DNA of 64,000 nucleotides from Alphaproteobacteria bacterium. Lineage in GTDB: Bacteria; Pseudomonadota; Alphaproteobacteria; Caulobacterales; Maricaulaceae. A program made the position numbers and the translations under genes. The stretch covers positions 434,001 to 498,000 of the forward strand of contig JANSXV010000002.1 in NCBI GenBank assembly GCA_024742735.1, given 5' to 3'. The notes beneath the pieces are model-generated. The model did not search any database. It saw only the letters and a list, made by a program, of their open reading frames with translations, and had not been told where the DNA came from. How positions within the stretch are numbered: the stretch's first letter is position 1; each line of letters opens with the position of its first letter. This document shows positions 53,378-62,600 of the stretch, piece after piece.

Positions 53378-54583
53378 TCACCGCCGGATCATGAGGGCCG
53401 TCGCCAGGCCTGCCGCCAGGCAGCCGTGCAGCCATTCCTGCCAGACGCCCGAGCCCACCAGGACCGTCGCCAGGAACGCTGTCCCGGCGAATGCGGCCCC
53501 GGCGGCCTGGGCCGGGAACAGGGAGGCGCGCATGCACCGCCATCCCAGCGCCGCGAGCGCTGCGGCGAACAGCGCGGCCCCCACGAAGCCGGCCTCCAGC
53601 CAGATATGGAGCCCGGCGTTATGGGCGTGCAGCGGAAGCGTGTTGAACGGCTCCCCGCGCAGCACGGCGTCCTCGCCGAGCACGCGGGCTGAATCCAGCC
53701 CGTTCCCGATGAGCGGAGACGCGGCGATCTGTTCCAGTGCGTAGGTCCAGATTTCAAGCCGCATGTGCCAGCTCAAAGGCAGGCTGGCCGCCAGCTCATC
53801 GGGAACAAGCGCGATGAGCGCGCCGACATAAAGCGGCGCTGCGGCGATGGAGGCGGCCGCCGCAAAGCAGAGAGCGCCCAGCGCCCGCTCGCCAAATCGC
53901 CAGGCGAGCGCCGCAGCCGCGGCGGCCGCGGTCAGCGCAAACACATTGGCCTCAATTCCGAACGCGACGCCGCCGGCGAGTGCGCCGACAAGCAACAGCG
54001 CGGCCCCGGCCCGTGCGCCCAGGCCGTCCCGGGTCAGAAGTGCGATAGCGGCCGGTCCGGCGATGATCAGGAATCCGGTCGTCGCGCGGCCCAGTACGAT
54101 CATCGTGCGGGCGTGCAGATCGATCGCCTGGCCCGGCTCGTCGAGCAGGCCTTTGACCCACAAGGCGACCGGTGCATTGAACAGCGCTTCCACCAGCACG
54201 TAGACGGCTACGATCAACATCAGTCCGATGAGCCAGTTGATCCGGCTTCGCGCGGCCTCGCTGCTCGCTTGGGCTGCAGCGAAGACGGCAAGGATGTAGA
54301 GCGGGGTCAGAAGGATCAGCTTCAGCGCCTGGTCGGGCTTGTCATACGGCGACCAGACCAACGACAGCGCGGACCAGGCGAGCGCGGCGGCCAGTAGAGC
54401 GGGCGCGAGCGGTGCAGCGAAGAGCGCGCGAGCGGCGGGCAGGGCGAGAACCGGCAGAAGAAGCAATCCGATCAACCCAGCCGAGGTGCTGACGCCGAGC
54501 CCGCCGGCGCCGACGAACAGCGCCGTGAGAACCAGCATCGCGCGCCAGACGCCGGCCTCATACAGAGCCACCGCGCGCGTCAC
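53378..54583 (-). CDS. O-antigen ligase family membrane protein (WaaL/Wzy_C)
   Basis: A 401-residue protein with about ten to twelve spans. The Wzy_C signature is visible: RLEIWTYALEQIAASPLIGNGLDS (about 265-290), followed by LHAHNAGLHIWLEAGFVG with the catalytic-loop HAHN. It should ligate finished O-antigen to lipid A-core in the periplasm, or polymerise units. The GTG start at 54583 overlaps the stop of the histidine phosphatase gene (GTGA). It is the last gene of a leftward operon with kdsB. Confidence 0.88.
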   Translation of the reverse strand: MTRAVALYEAGVWRAMLVLTALFVGAGGLGVSTSAGLIGLLLLPVLALPAARALFAAPLAPALLAAALAWSALSLVWSPYDKPDQALKLILLTPLYILAVFAAAQASSEAARSRINWLIGLMLIVAVYVLVEALFNAPVALWVKGLLDEPGQAIDLHARTMIVLGRATTGFLIIAGPAAIALLTRDGLGARAGAALLLVGALAGGVAFGIEANVFALTAAAAAAALAWRFGERALGALCFAAAASIAAAPLYVGALIALVPDELAASLPLSWHMRLEIWTYALEQIAASPLIGNGLDSARVLGEDAVLRGEPFNTLPLHAHNAGLHIWLEAGFVGAALFAAALAALGWRCMRASLFPAQAAGAAFAGTAFLATVLVGSGVWQEWLHGCLAAGLATALMIRR

Positions 54584-55221
54584 GCCAGCGCGGCCTTCAG
54601 GGCCGTCGGCTCTGCGTTCCAGAGCAGCAACTCGGCGCCGGCCTGGGAAACGCGCGCTGCGCCGAGACGGCCGGTCCTGACCTTGGCGTCCTCGGGCCGC
54701 GCCGTGTCGGCGGCCAGCAGGGCATGGAAGTAGCGCAGGATCCCGTTGGAGGTGACGATCAGAACGGCGGTGTCGGGACCGCGGTCGCGCGTTGCTGCGT
54801 CATAGACCGCACGGGCGTTCGCCTTCAGCGCTTCCGGCGAAGGCGACCAGCCCGCGCCTTCGGGAACGATGGAGCGTTCCCGCCAGGCCTCGATGGCGTC
54901 CGCGCTCCAACGCTCGGCGATCTCGGCGTCGGACTTGCCGCCCCAAACCCCGTAGTCGATTTCGCGCAGGCGTTCGTCGATCTCGATCTCGCCGGAGAAT
55001 CCGCATTGCTCCGCCGCCAGCGCCGCGCCCGTGCGGGTCCGCTTCAAGGGGCCTGCAAGGATGCGATCCGGGACGACGCCGGCGGCGACGAGGCCCCGGC
55101 CGATCTCGCGGGACTGCTCCAGGCCCTTCTCCACCAGGTCGAGGTCCTCGTTCGCGCCGACCCAGACCGGCGTGTCGTCAGGGCCGAACGTATTGCCGTG
55201 GCGGGCCAGGATCAGAAGCAT
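54580..55221 (-). CDS. Histidine phosphatase family protein
   Basis: A 213-residue phosphoglycerate-mutase-like phosphatase. The catalytic RHG motif ARHGNTFG (7-14), an Arg in GPLKRTRTGA, E/R in REIDYGVWGG, and the second His region IVTSNGILRYF are seen, with an Asn in place of the usual second catalytic His (SHGG). The normal role could be a sugar-phosphate phosphatase, since the gene lies between kdsB and the ligase with 1-nt and 4-nt junctions. The missing second His makes activity uncertain. Confidence 0.85.
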   Translation of the reverse strand: MLLILARHGNTFGPDDTPVWVGANEDLDLVEKGLEQSREIGRGLVAAGVVPDRILAGPLKRTRTGAALAAEQCGFSGEIEIDERLREIDYGVWGGKSDAEIAERWSADAIEAWRERSIVPEGAGWSPSPEALKANARAVYDAATRDRGPDTAVLIVTSNGILRYFHALLAADTARPEDAKVRTGRLGAARVSQAGAELLLWNAEPTALKAALA

Positions 55222-55222
55222 C

Positions 55223-55999
55223 TCAGACGATCTCCCCTTCGCGCGCGATGATCTGGGCGGCGATCTCGGCGTCGCGCGGGGAGTCCACGCTCCAGGGCGT
55301 GCGCCCGCGATAATCGGTCAGCACGATGCGGATGGGGATGCCGTTCTCCAGGGCGCGCAGCTGTTCAAGGCTTTCGGTGCGCTCCAGCGGGCTGGGTTCC
55401 AGCGCCACGAGGCGCTCCAGCGTTTCGAAGCGATAGGCGTAGAGCCCGATATGCTTGTGCACCGGCACGCCGGCGTCTTCACGGCGGAACGGGATGATCG
55501 CCTTGGAGAAGTACAGCGCGTTCATCGCCGTGTCGAACACCACTGTGGTGCCGCCTACCTCCCCGGCCGCCTTGGCGGAGGCCAGCTTGGCGTAGGCGTC
55601 CTCTGTCAGGGCCGTCGCCGGCGTGGCGAGCGGCAGGGCGGGATCCTCCGCCATGGCTGCGGCGGCCGCGTCGATCACCCAGGGCGGGGTCAGGGGCGCG
55701 TCGCCCTGCAGATTGACGATGACGTCGCCGGGCGCGGCGAAGGCCTTCACCGCCTCGAAGCATCGTTCGGTGCCGTTGCGGCAGGTCTCCGGCGTCATCA
55801 CGGCTTCGCCGCTGAAGCCTGCGACCGCGTCGCGGATCCGGTCGTCGTCGGTCGCCACGATCACCCGGTCGATGCTGGGCGCGGCTTCCGCCAGCCGGCG
55901 GACCCGCTCAACCATGGGCACGCCGGCGATCTTGTGCAGCGGCTTTCCAGGAAACCGGGTCGAGCCGTAGCGGGCGGGAATGACGGCGATGACGGTCAC
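55223..55999 (-). CDS. kdsB: 3-deoxy-manno-octulosonate cytidylyltransferase
   Basis: Activates KDO with CTP for the LPS inner core. It has 258 residues. PARYGSTRFPGKPL (8-21), VIVATDDDRI, TPETCRNGTERCFE, VNLQGDAPL and KHIGLYAYR are KdsB signatures. The GTG start overlaps the methyltransferase stop by 4 nt. Its presence with a ligase confirms that the organism makes KDO-containing LPS. Confidence 0.96.
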   Translation of the reverse strand: MTVIAVIPARYGSTRFPGKPLHKIAGVPMVERVRRLAEAAPSIDRVIVATDDDRIRDAVAGFSGEAVMTPETCRNGTERCFEAVKAFAAPGDVIVNLQGDAPLTPPWVIDAAAAAMAEDPALPLATPATALTEDAYAKLASAKAAGEVGGTTVVFDTAMNALYFSKAIIPFRREDAGVPVHKHIGLYAYRFETLERLVALEPSPLERTESLEQLRALENGIPIRIVLTDYRGRTPWSVDSPRDAEIAAQIIAREGEIV

Positions 56000-56715
56000 G
56001 AGGCGGCCTGCTTGCGGCCGATGAACAGCACGTCGCCTTTATAAAGGCCGTATCGCGCCTCCTCTTCCGGCGGCATCCGCCAGACCTGCACGTCCAGCCC
56101 GCTTGCCGCTGCAAAGCGCGCCTCGAAATCCCGGCCGTAATAGCGCACATGGCCGCTGTCGTCGTAGTGGGCGAACTTTTCCGCTTCGCTTGTGACGGCC
56201 GGGTTCTCGTAGGTCTCCTCCCGCGCCCAGTTCTGGGGCACGGTGATCAGCGCCAGGCCGCCGGGTTTCAGGCAGCGTCCGATGCCGGCCATGGCGCGCC
56301 GGTCATCCGGGACGTGCTCCAGCACGTGATTGGCGATGACCAGATCGACCGAAGCCTCCGGCAGGGTGATCTCGGCGATGTCCATGGCCAGATCGGCCTT
56401 GCCCGGCACGATGTCCGCCGTGGTGTAGCCCGGCTTGTCCTGGAGCATGCGTTTCACATGCTTCTCCGGAGCGAAATGCAGGATGGTGTCGAACGACTCC
56501 AGCGGCAGCCCCGCCTGCTCGAGCCAGAGATGGATCAGCCGGTGACGCTCGCGCGAGCCGCAGCTGGGGCACCGCCCGTTCCAGCGCGGGGGCGTGCCAA
56601 GCGCAAGAAAGACACCCTCATAGCCGCAAATCGGACAATGCCGCGCCGTCTGCGGGACCGAGAACTGGCGGGGATCGCGCAGCTGCGCCTCCAGCATTTT
56701 CAGGAATATGCGCAC
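55996..56715 (-). CDS. Methyltransferase with N-terminal zinc ribbon
   Basis: A 239-residue protein. Four Cys (C27, C30, C49, C52; CPIC...CPSC) form a likely zinc ribbon. It is followed by a class I methyltransferase-like domain with VDLVIANHVLEHVPDD (motif typical of SAM enzymes), GRCLKPGGLALITVP and HVRYYGRDFEARF. The GTG at 56715 has AAAGGA 6 nt upstream; longer frames are not supported. It is first in an operon with kdsB, the histidine phosphatase and the O-antigen ligase, so an LPS sugar may be the acceptor (inference). Confidence 0.78.
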   Translation of the reverse strand: MRIFLKMLEAQLRDPRQFSVPQTARHCPICGYEGVFLALGTPPRWNGRCPSCGSRERHRLIHLWLEQAGLPLESFDTILHFAPEKHVKRMLQDKPGYTTADIVPGKADLAMDIAEITLPEASVDLVIANHVLEHVPDDRRAMAGIGRCLKPGGLALITVPQNWAREETYENPAVTSEAEKFAHYDDSGHVRYYGRDFEARFAAASGLDVQVWRMPPEEEARYGLYKGDVLFIGRKQAAS

Positions 56716-56898
56716 AGGCAATCCTTTCGCATGAGCGATGTCTTCAGGCCCGCGAACGAATAGCCGGGCGCGCCCCCGCTCGGCAAGCCGCGCGAGGGCT
56801 TTGCCCGGCGCGCGCTCTCGGGTTAGAAAGCGCGCCTTCGGGCTGCAGCGGTCCGGCGCGTCATGCGTCGCGCGGACCATGATCAGGAGGTCTACCCC

Positions 56899-57672
56899 AT
56901 GGCCGGCCACTCAAAATGGGCCAACATCCAGCACCGCAAGGGCCGCCAGGACAAGGCGCGCGCCAAGCTGTTCTCCCGCCTGTCCAAGGAGATCATGGTC
57001 GCGGTGAAAATGGGCGGCCCGGATGCGGACATGAACCCGCGCCTGCGCCTGGCTGTCGCCAACGCCAAGGGCCAGTCCATGCCCAAGGACAATATCGAGC
57101 GCGCCATCACCAAGGCCGCCGGCGGCGACGCGGAAGAGTATTTCGAGATCCGCTATGAAGGCTTCGGCCCGGCGGGCGTGGGGATCATCGTGGAGGCCTC
57201 CACCGACAACAAGAACCGCGCCGCCGGCGAAGTGCGCGCGGCCTTCTCGAAGAACGGGGGGAATATGGGCGAGACCGGCTCGGTCAGCTTCATGTTCGAC
57301 CAGGTCGGCGAGATCCGCTTTCCGCTGTCCATCGGTGACGAGGAGACCGTGCTGGAAGGCGCGATCGAGGCCGGCGCCGAGGACGTGCAGCGCGAAGATC
57401 TCCTGGACGATGACGGCGAGCCCGCGCCCGAACACGTCATCTACTGTGCTCGCGAGGACCTGGCGGAGGTGTCGGCCGCGCTGCAGGAGCGTTTTGGCGA
57501 AGCCAAATCCGCCAACATCATCTGGAAGCCCCAGAATCTGATCGACGTCGATGGTGAAAAGGCCCAGACCCTCATGAAACTGCTTGAGGCGCTGGAAGAT
57601 CTCGACGATGTGTCACGCGTCTTCACAAACTTTGATATCTCGGACGCGGAAATGGAGCAGATGGGCGGATGA
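56899..57672 (+). CDS. yebC: YebC/PmpR family protein
   Basis: A 257-residue protein of the YebC family, described as a transcriptional regulator and, more recently, as a translation factor for proline-rich stretches. The start [19 protein letters not shown] is near-invariant; [14 protein letters not shown] and [10 protein letters not shown] mark the middle and end domains. The ATG at 56899 has AGGAGG 8 nt upstream. In most genomes it sits with ruvC; here it is coupled to cmk (ATGA overlap). Confidence 0.95.
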   Translation: MAGHSKWANIQHRKGRQDKARAKLFSRLSKEIMVAVKMGGPDADMNPRLRLAVANAKGQSMPKDNIERAITKAAGGDAEEYFEIRYEGFGPAGVGIIVEASTDNKNRAAGEVRAAFSKNGGNMGETGSVSFMFDQVGEIRFPLSIGDEETVLEGAIEAGAEDVQREDLLDDDGEPAPEHVIYCAREDLAEVSAALQERFGEAKSANIIWKPQNLIDVDGEKAQTLMKLLEALEDLDDVSRVFTNFDISDAEMEQMGG

Positions 57673-58292
57673 TCATCGCTGTTGACGGACCCCTCGCCTC
57701 CGGCAAGGGCACCATCGCCCGCGCGCTCGCGGCGAAGTTCGGCCTGCCTCACCTGGACACCGGCACGCTCTATCGCGGCGTGGCGGTCGCCGTTCTGGAT
57801 GCGGGGATTCCGCCCGAGGACGCCGAGGCTGCGGCCGCGGCTGCGCGCGCGCTTGATCCGAGCTCCATTGACGAAGCGAAGATCCGCACCGCCGGCGCCG
57901 GCGTCGCGGCGAGCGTCGTCAGCGCCCATCCCGGCGTGCGCAAGGCGTTGCTGGAGCTGCAGCGCGATTTCGCGACCCAGCCCGGCGGCGCGGTCCTGGA
58001 CGGCCGCGATATCGGCACGGTCATCGCTCCGGACGCCGATGTGAAACTCTTCATCACCGCCAGCGAGGAGGCCCGCGCCTGGCGCCGCCAGGCCGAGCTG
58101 GTCAATCGGGGTGAGGAGATCGACTTCGAGACCGTCCTCGGTCAGCTGCGCCAGCGCGACGCCCGCGACGCCAGCCGCGCCGATGCACCCATGCTGAAGG
58201 CCGACGACGCCGTGCAGATCGACACCACCGACATGACCATCGAAGAGGCGATTCAGGCTGCGATCGGGGTGGTCGAGGCGCAGCGGGGTTAG
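57669..58292 (+). CDS. cmk: Cytidylate kinase
   Basis: Phosphorylates CMP and dCMP. It has 207 residues. The P-loop [12 protein letters not shown] is at 6-17, the CMP site [12 protein letters not shown] follows, and [15 protein letters not shown] is the diagnostic segment. The Arg pair is in [15 protein letters not shown]. The start overlaps the yebC stop. Usual neighbours rpsA and aroA are not in the window. Confidence 0.96.
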   Translation: MIIAVDGPLASGKGTIARALAAKFGLPHLDTGTLYRGVAVAVLDAGIPPEDAEAAAAAARALDPSSIDEAKIRTAGAGVAASVVSAHPGVRKALLELQRDFATQPGGAVLDGRDIGTVIAPDADVKLFITASEEARAWRRQAELVNRGEEIDFETVLGQLRQRDARDASRADAPMLKADDAVQIDTTDMTIEEAIQAAIGVVEAQRG

Positions 58293-58298
58293 CCGGTC

Positions 58299-58826
58299 CT
58301 AACCGCAGAAGCGCTGGACGAAGTTCGGATCGCAGCGCTCTTTGTCAGCTCGGCGGCCGGCTTCGGCCAGAATCCGCTCCGCGTCTCGTCGCTCGCCTCG
58401 GATGTCGCGCAGTTGACGGGATGCCCGGTGGAATCGGTCAGCGATTTCACGCTCTTCTACGCGCAGCTTTTCGACTTCGATCCGTGCTGCAGTGCGTATG
58501 CCCTCAATCGTGACATCGACCGCCAGTCGGGGCGTCCGGCCATGACGGAACGCTCTGTTGAAATTGCGCAGTAGGGCGTTTCGACGCCGGTTACGCTCGA
58601 TTTCCTCCAAAGCTGCGCCGGTGTCGGGAATTCGGCTCAGCGCATCGAGCTGCTGGATCGACCAGCCCAGCAGGCGCAGGTCAGATTGAAATTGCGCCAT
58701 GTCGTCTTCAAGCCTGTCTTCTTCTGAGTTGAGGTCGGAGATTTTCCGCGTCATCTCGCAAACGGTTTCCTGAAGCGCCACACAGGGTCTGTGTTCGCCG
58801 CGGCGCAAGGCCTGTCCTTTAGCCAT
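58299..58826 (-). CDS. Coiled-coil protein, unknown
   Basis: A 175-residue, highly charged helical protein rich in Arg, Glu and Ala. Heptad-like stretches run through most of it (for example ISDLNSEEDRLEDDMAQF, IRTAARIEVEKLRVEERE). Four Cys are present, two near the ends (HRPCVAL, QRFCG). No family is recognised. Its end is 6 nt from the cmk stop (convergent). The start at 58826 is chosen for MAKGQALRRG. Confidence 0.6.
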   Translation of the reverse strand: MAKGQALRRGEHRPCVALQETVCEMTRKISDLNSEEDRLEDDMAQFQSDLRLLGWSIQQLDALSRIPDTGAALEEIERNRRRNALLRNFNRAFRHGRTPRLAVDVTIEGIRTAARIEVEKLRVEEREIADRFHRASRQLRDIRGERRDAERILAEAGRRADKERCDPNFVQRFCG

Positions 58827-58887
58827 GAATTGCTACTCCTGAATGGGTTGCGTTATCTTCACTCAGGAATTGCAGCCGGGGATAAGT

Positions 58888-59493
58888 ATGCCGCGTTGGG
58901 ACTGGTTTCTGGCCGGCGCGCTCATGATCGTCGCTTTCGCCTGGTGGATAAGCCTTCTGACGCGCCAGCCGAGCGAGTATGAGCGTCTGGACGCCGCCTA
59001 TGAGGCGCGATGTCCTGAATATGAGGCCGCAGCGAGAGCAGCTTTCGATGGTTACGGGATTGATGAGGTCCCTCCAGAATCCATTCACACTCGGAAGCTT
59101 GATGAGTGGCGGTTGGGAAACCTTCACGCTGTACGCTGTGAGATACTTAATGAGCAGGCGTCAGCGGCATTGATGGAGCAGAGTTTCCAACGCACCGGCG
59201 CCTCCGATGATGACATTGATCGTTCTCGGTCCGGGCGAAATCGAAAGATCTTCGCCCTTCGTTACTATCTCTGGCTCCGTACGGGTGAAGGGCTTGAGGA
59301 GCTTGAGGCTCTGGCGCGATCCATGGCGCGTGAGGATGTTGATTCAGCCGTCACGCTCTGGATGTTCCGGCAGGGCGCCGCGCCGTCGCCCCGTCTCGAC
59401 GAGACCGGCCGCATCGCCCCGGACGATCCCGGCTATCGCTTTGTTCAGCTGGCCCGGCCGGACCCGCCAGAAAACACGCCGCCGGACACCTAA
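58888..59493 (+). CDS. Membrane-anchored protein, unknown
   Basis: A 201-residue protein with one N-terminal span (WFLAGALMIVAFAWWISLLT) and a soluble, charged, helical remainder with one Cys pair (RCPEYEAAA, VRCEIL). The region TGEGLEELEALARSMA resembles a short helical repeat. No family is recognised. ATG 58888 has GGGGA 6 nt upstream; an in-frame start at 58843 would push the span inwards. It is less GC-biased than nearby operon genes. Confidence 0.6.
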   Translation: MPRWDWFLAGALMIVAFAWWISLLTRQPSEYERLDAAYEARCPEYEAAARAAFDGYGIDEVPPESIHTRKLDEWRLGNLHAVRCEILNEQASAALMEQSFQRTGASDDDIDRSRSGRNRKIFALRYYLWLRTGEGLEELEALARSMAREDVDSAVTLWMFRQGAAPSPRLDETGRIAPDDPGYRFVQLARPDPPENTPPDT

Positions 59494-59499
59494 GCCGGT

Positions 59500-59907
59500 T
59501 CAGCCCCGCCGCTGCGCCAGGCGTTGCTTCGCGCCTTCATGGATCGTCTTGAGTTCCGCCAGCGTGGCGTCGATCTGTGCGCGCTTGGCTTCCAGCGCCT
59601 TGATCTCCGCGGCCGTCTTTTCGATCACGAATTCCAGCTGGCGCAGCCGACCTTCCCCCTCCTGGCCATAGAGCTCCAGGAAGGTTCTGATGTCGGACAG
59701 CTTCGACCCGATCGCCTTTGCGCGCAGGATCAGGGACAGGCGCTTGGAATCGGCCTCGGTATAGACCCGCTGACCGCCCACGCGGCGCGGGCTCAGCAAT
59801 CCCTTGCTTTCATAAAAGCGGATCGCGCGCTGGGTGACCCCATGGGCCTCGGCCAGTTCGGCGATGCCGTAAAGCGTGTCAGTGGTGTCAGTCGCGCCGT
59901 CGGCCAT
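59500..59907 (-). CDS. MerR family transcriptional regulator (LiuR-like)
   Basis: A 135-residue protein. The N-terminal winged helix (LYGIAELAEAHGVTQRAIRFYESKGLLSPRR, about residues 12-42, described) is a MerR DNA-binding domain, followed by a C-terminal dimerisation coiled coil (RQLEFVIEKTAAEIKALE). No metal-binding Cys are present, which fits the acyl-CoA-responsive LiuR-type group. The ATG at 59907 has AGGGA 8 nt upstream. It is divergent from the SDR/carboxylase/acyl-CoA dehydrogenase cluster with a palindrome between, so it probably regulates it. Confidence 0.85.
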   Translation of the reverse strand: MADGATDTTDTLYGIAELAEAHGVTQRAIRFYESKGLLSPRRVGGQRVYTEADSKRLSLILRAKAIGSKLSDIRTFLELYGQEGEGRLRQLEFVIEKTAAEIKALEAKRAQIDATLAELKTIHEGAKQRLAQRRG

Positions 59908-59968
59908 GGTCAAGTCCCTGTCCTTTGCTCAGGATAAGCGCATCGTGTTGCCGCTTACAAGAGCTGCT

Positions 59969-59982
59969 TGACGTATACGTCA
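59969..59982. promoter_or_regulatory. Operator palindrome, probable MerR/LiuR-like binding site
   Basis: A perfect 14-bp palindrome TGACGTATACGTCA lies in the 169-nt divergent gap between the MerR gene and the SDR gene, about 95 nt upstream of the latter. ACGT-N-n-ACGT arms are what I recall for LiuR-type sites. The left arm TTGACG could double as a -35 element, a spacer-type placement common for MerR activators. Confidence 0.7.
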
Positions 59983-60076
59983 GCGTGGGGGAAGGTGCCC
60001 GAGCTGACGCACCGCGCCGACAAGAGCCGGGCCAGTCAGGGAGGAGACCCTTCACTTTGGGAGGAGAGGGCGCATC

Positions 60077-60976
60077 ATGAGCGAAGACGCCGGCGCCCGG
60101 TATGACAGTGTGTTCCGGCCTGATCTGTTCTCAGGTCAGACCGGGATCGTGACCGGCGGCGGATCTGGGATCGGCCGCTGCATCGCCCATGAGCTGGCGT
60201 CCTTAAGCGCCCATGTGATCCTGGTGGGCCGCAAGGCGGAAAAGCTTGAGGCTGTCGCCGAGGAGATCGCCGAGGATGGCGGCTCGGCGGAGATCAGCGC
60301 CTTCGACATTCGTGAGGAGGATGCCGTCACTGACGCCGTGGCCGCGCTGGCCGAAAGGCACGGCAAGCTCGATTTCCTGGTCAATAACGCGGGCGGCCAG
60401 TTCCCCGCCGAAGTCGCGGACATCTCCCGCAAGGGCTGGGATGCGGTCATCGCGACCAACCTGACCGGCGGCTGGCAGATGATGCGCGCGGTGTTCAACG
60501 CCTCCATGAAGGAACACGGCGGCGCCATCGTAAACATCACCGCGGACATGCATCGCGGCATGCCCGGCATGGCCCATTCCGGCGCGGCGCGGGCGGGCAT
60601 GTTCAACCTGACCCAGACCGCGGCGCTGGAATGGGGCAAGTACGGCGTGCGCGTGAACGCGGTTGCGCCGGGCTGGATCGCAAGCTCGGGCATGGACACC
60701 TATGGCGGCGCGACGCGGGCCATGATCCCCTATCTGAAACAGCACCTGCCCGCCCAGCGCCTGGGCTCGGAAGCCGAGGTGAGCGCCGGCGTGGTGTTCC
60801 TGTTGTCGCCGGCGGCGGCGTTCATCACAGGGGTTCAGATGCAGATCGACGGCGGCGCGCCTTTGGGGGGACGCCACTGGCCGTTGGAGAACCATGACCG
60901 GTGCGAGGTCTTCAACGGCTTCCACCGCGCGGTCGACCCGGCGGTCCTAAGGGGCGAGGAGAGCGGCGATGCCTGA
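60077..60976 (+). CDS. SDR family enoyl-CoA reductase-like protein (PECR/DECR group)
   Basis: A 299-residue SDR. TGGGSGIG (26-33), NNAGG, and the replacement of the classical YxxxK by HSGAARAG, as I recall in peroxisomal trans-2-enoyl-CoA reductase, place it in the PECR/DECR group. LEWGKYGVRVNAVAPGWI follows. It likely reduces an unsaturated acyl-CoA. Its stop overlaps the start of the carboxyltransferase gene by 8 nt (60969-60976). Position resembles the SDR of atu (acyclic terpene) clusters, atuB/atuG. Confidence 0.82.
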   Translation: MSEDAGARYDSVFRPDLFSGQTGIVTGGGSGIGRCIAHELASLSAHVILVGRKAEKLEAVAEEIAEDGGSAEISAFDIREEDAVTDAVAALAERHGKLDFLVNNAGGQFPAEVADISRKGWDAVIATNLTGGWQMMRAVFNASMKEHGGAIVNITADMHRGMPGMAHSGAARAGMFNLTQTAALEWGKYGVRVNAVAPGWIASSGMDTYGGATRAMIPYLKQHLPAQRLGSEAEVSAGVVFLLSPAAAFITGVQMQIDGGAPLGGRHWPLENHDRCEVFNGFHRAVDPAVLRGEESGDA

Positions 60977-62579
60977 GTTGTCTTCCCGCCTCAATCCATC
61001 CTCTGAGGAGTTCAAGGCCGCGGCCTCGGCCATGGCGGAGAAGCTCGGCGAGGTCCGCGCGTTGGAAGACAAGGTCCGGGCCAACTCCGCGTCCAAGAAG
61101 TCCCGCTTTGAAGAGCGCGGCCAGATTCTGCCGCGCGAGCGTGTGGCGCGCCTGGTGGACCGGGACGCGCCCTTCATCGAACTGTCCCCGCTCGCCGGAC
61201 TGAAGATGCATGATGATGACGGGGATCGCGGCGCCGCCGGCGGCGGTGCGGTCGTCGGGATCGGCGTGGTGGCCGGCAAGCGCTGCGTGGTCGCAGCCTC
61301 GGACAGCGCCATCAAGGGCGGCACGGTCGCGCCCATGGGTCTGAAGAAGTCCCTGCGCGCCCAGGAAATCGCCCTGGAGAACAAGCTGCCCATGATCCAC
61401 CTGGTGGAATCCGGCGGCGCAAACCTGCTCTATCAGGCCGAGATTTTCGTCGACGGCGGGCGCAGCTTCGCCAATCAGGCGCGCCTCAGCGCGGCGGGCA
61501 TTCCCCAGATCGCCGTGGTGCACGGCTCGTCGACCGCTGGCGGCGCCTATCTGCCCGGCATGAGCGACTATGTCGTGCTGGTGCGGAAGAAGTCGAAGAT
61601 CTTCCTGGCGGGTCCGCCGCTGGTGAAGGCGGCCATCGGCGAGGACGCCGACGAGGAAGAGCTGGGCGGCGCGGACCTCCATGGCGAGGTGACGGGCCTT
61701 GGCGAATATGTCGCCGAGGATGACGCCCAGGCGCTCGCCTATGCCCGCGAGATCATGGACAAGCTCAACTGGGACGCCGCGACGCCGGCCTTCGAGGGGC
61801 CAGGCCCGAAGTTCGACGCCGAAGAGCTGATGGGCGTCGTGCCCGCCGACGACAAGTCGCCCTTCGACGTCAAGGACGTCATCGCCCGGATCGTCGACGC
61901 CTCGGACTTCCTGGAGTTCAAGGCGCGCTACGGGTCCGAGACCGTGTGCGGTCATGCGCGTATCGGCGGGCGGCTGGTCGGTCTGATCGGCAATAACGGG
62001 CCGATCCAGCCGGAAGGCTCCACCAAGGCCGGTCAGTTCATCCAGCTCTGCGACCAGTCCAATACGCCGATCGTCTTCCTGCAGAACACCACCGGCTACA
62101 TGGTCGGCTCCAAGGCCGAGCGCGAAGGCGCGGTCAAGCACGGCTCCAAGATGATCCAGGCGGTCGCCAATGCGCGGGTTCCCAAGATCACCATCGTGCT
62201 GGGCGGCAGCTTCGGGGCGGGAAACTACGGCATGTGCGGACGCGGCTTCGATCCCCGCTTCATCTTCGCCTGGCCGACCGCGCGAACCGCCGTCATGGGC
62301 GGCGCCCAGGCGGCCAAGGTCATGGAGATCGTCACCCGCGCCAAGAACGCCCGGGCCGGCATCGAGACTGACGAGGGCGGCTTGCAAGCCATGTCCGACA
62401 TGATCGAGCAGAGCCTGACCGAGCAGAGCCACGCCCTGTTCGGAACCGCGCGGCTCTGGGATGACGGCATCATCGATCCGCGCGACACGCGCTTCATCCT
62501 GATCGAAGCCCTCAATATCTGCGCGGAAGCCGACGCGCGCACCCTGAAACCCAACACGTTCGGCGTGGCGCGGCTTTGA
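60969..62579 (+). CDS. Acyl-CoA carboxylase, carboxyltransferase (beta) subunit (geranyl-/methylcrotonyl-CoA carboxylase type)
   Basis: A 536-residue biotin-dependent carboxyltransferase. It carries the acyl-CoA site GSSTAGGAYLPGMSDY and the carboxybiotin region, with IVLGGSFGAGNYGMCGRGFDPRFI, GSTKAGQFIQLCDQ and NTTGYMVGSKAE, all typical of MccB/AtuC (runs described). The biotin-carboxylase/BCCP alpha subunit is not in the window. It carboxylates a branched unsaturated acyl-CoA (methylcrotonyl- or geranyl-CoA); which one cannot be told by eye. Confidence 0.9.
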   Translation: MPELSSRLNPSSEEFKAAASAMAEKLGEVRALEDKVRANSASKKSRFEERGQILPRERVARLVDRDAPFIELSPLAGLKMHDDDGDRGAAGGGAVVGIGVVAGKRCVVAASDSAIKGGTVAPMGLKKSLRAQEIALENKLPMIHLVESGGANLLYQAEIFVDGGRSFANQARLSAAGIPQIAVVHGSSTAGGAYLPGMSDYVVLVRKKSKIFLAGPPLVKAAIGEDADEEELGGADLHGEVTGLGEYVAEDDAQALAYAREIMDKLNWDAATPAFEGPGPKFDAEELMGVVPADDKSPFDVKDVIARIVDASDFLEFKARYGSETVCGHARIGGRLVGLIGNNGPIQPEGSTKAGQFIQLCDQSNTPIVFLQNTTGYMVGSKAEREGAVKHGSKMIQAVANARVPKITIVLGGSFGAGNYGMCGRGFDPRFIFAWPTARTAVMGGAQAAKVMEIVTRAKNARAGIETDEGGLQAMSDMIEQSLTEQSHALFGTARLWDDGIIDPRDTRFILIEALNICAEADARTLKPNTFGVARL

Positions 62580-62600
62580 TGGGATTATCGGATATCGCTT

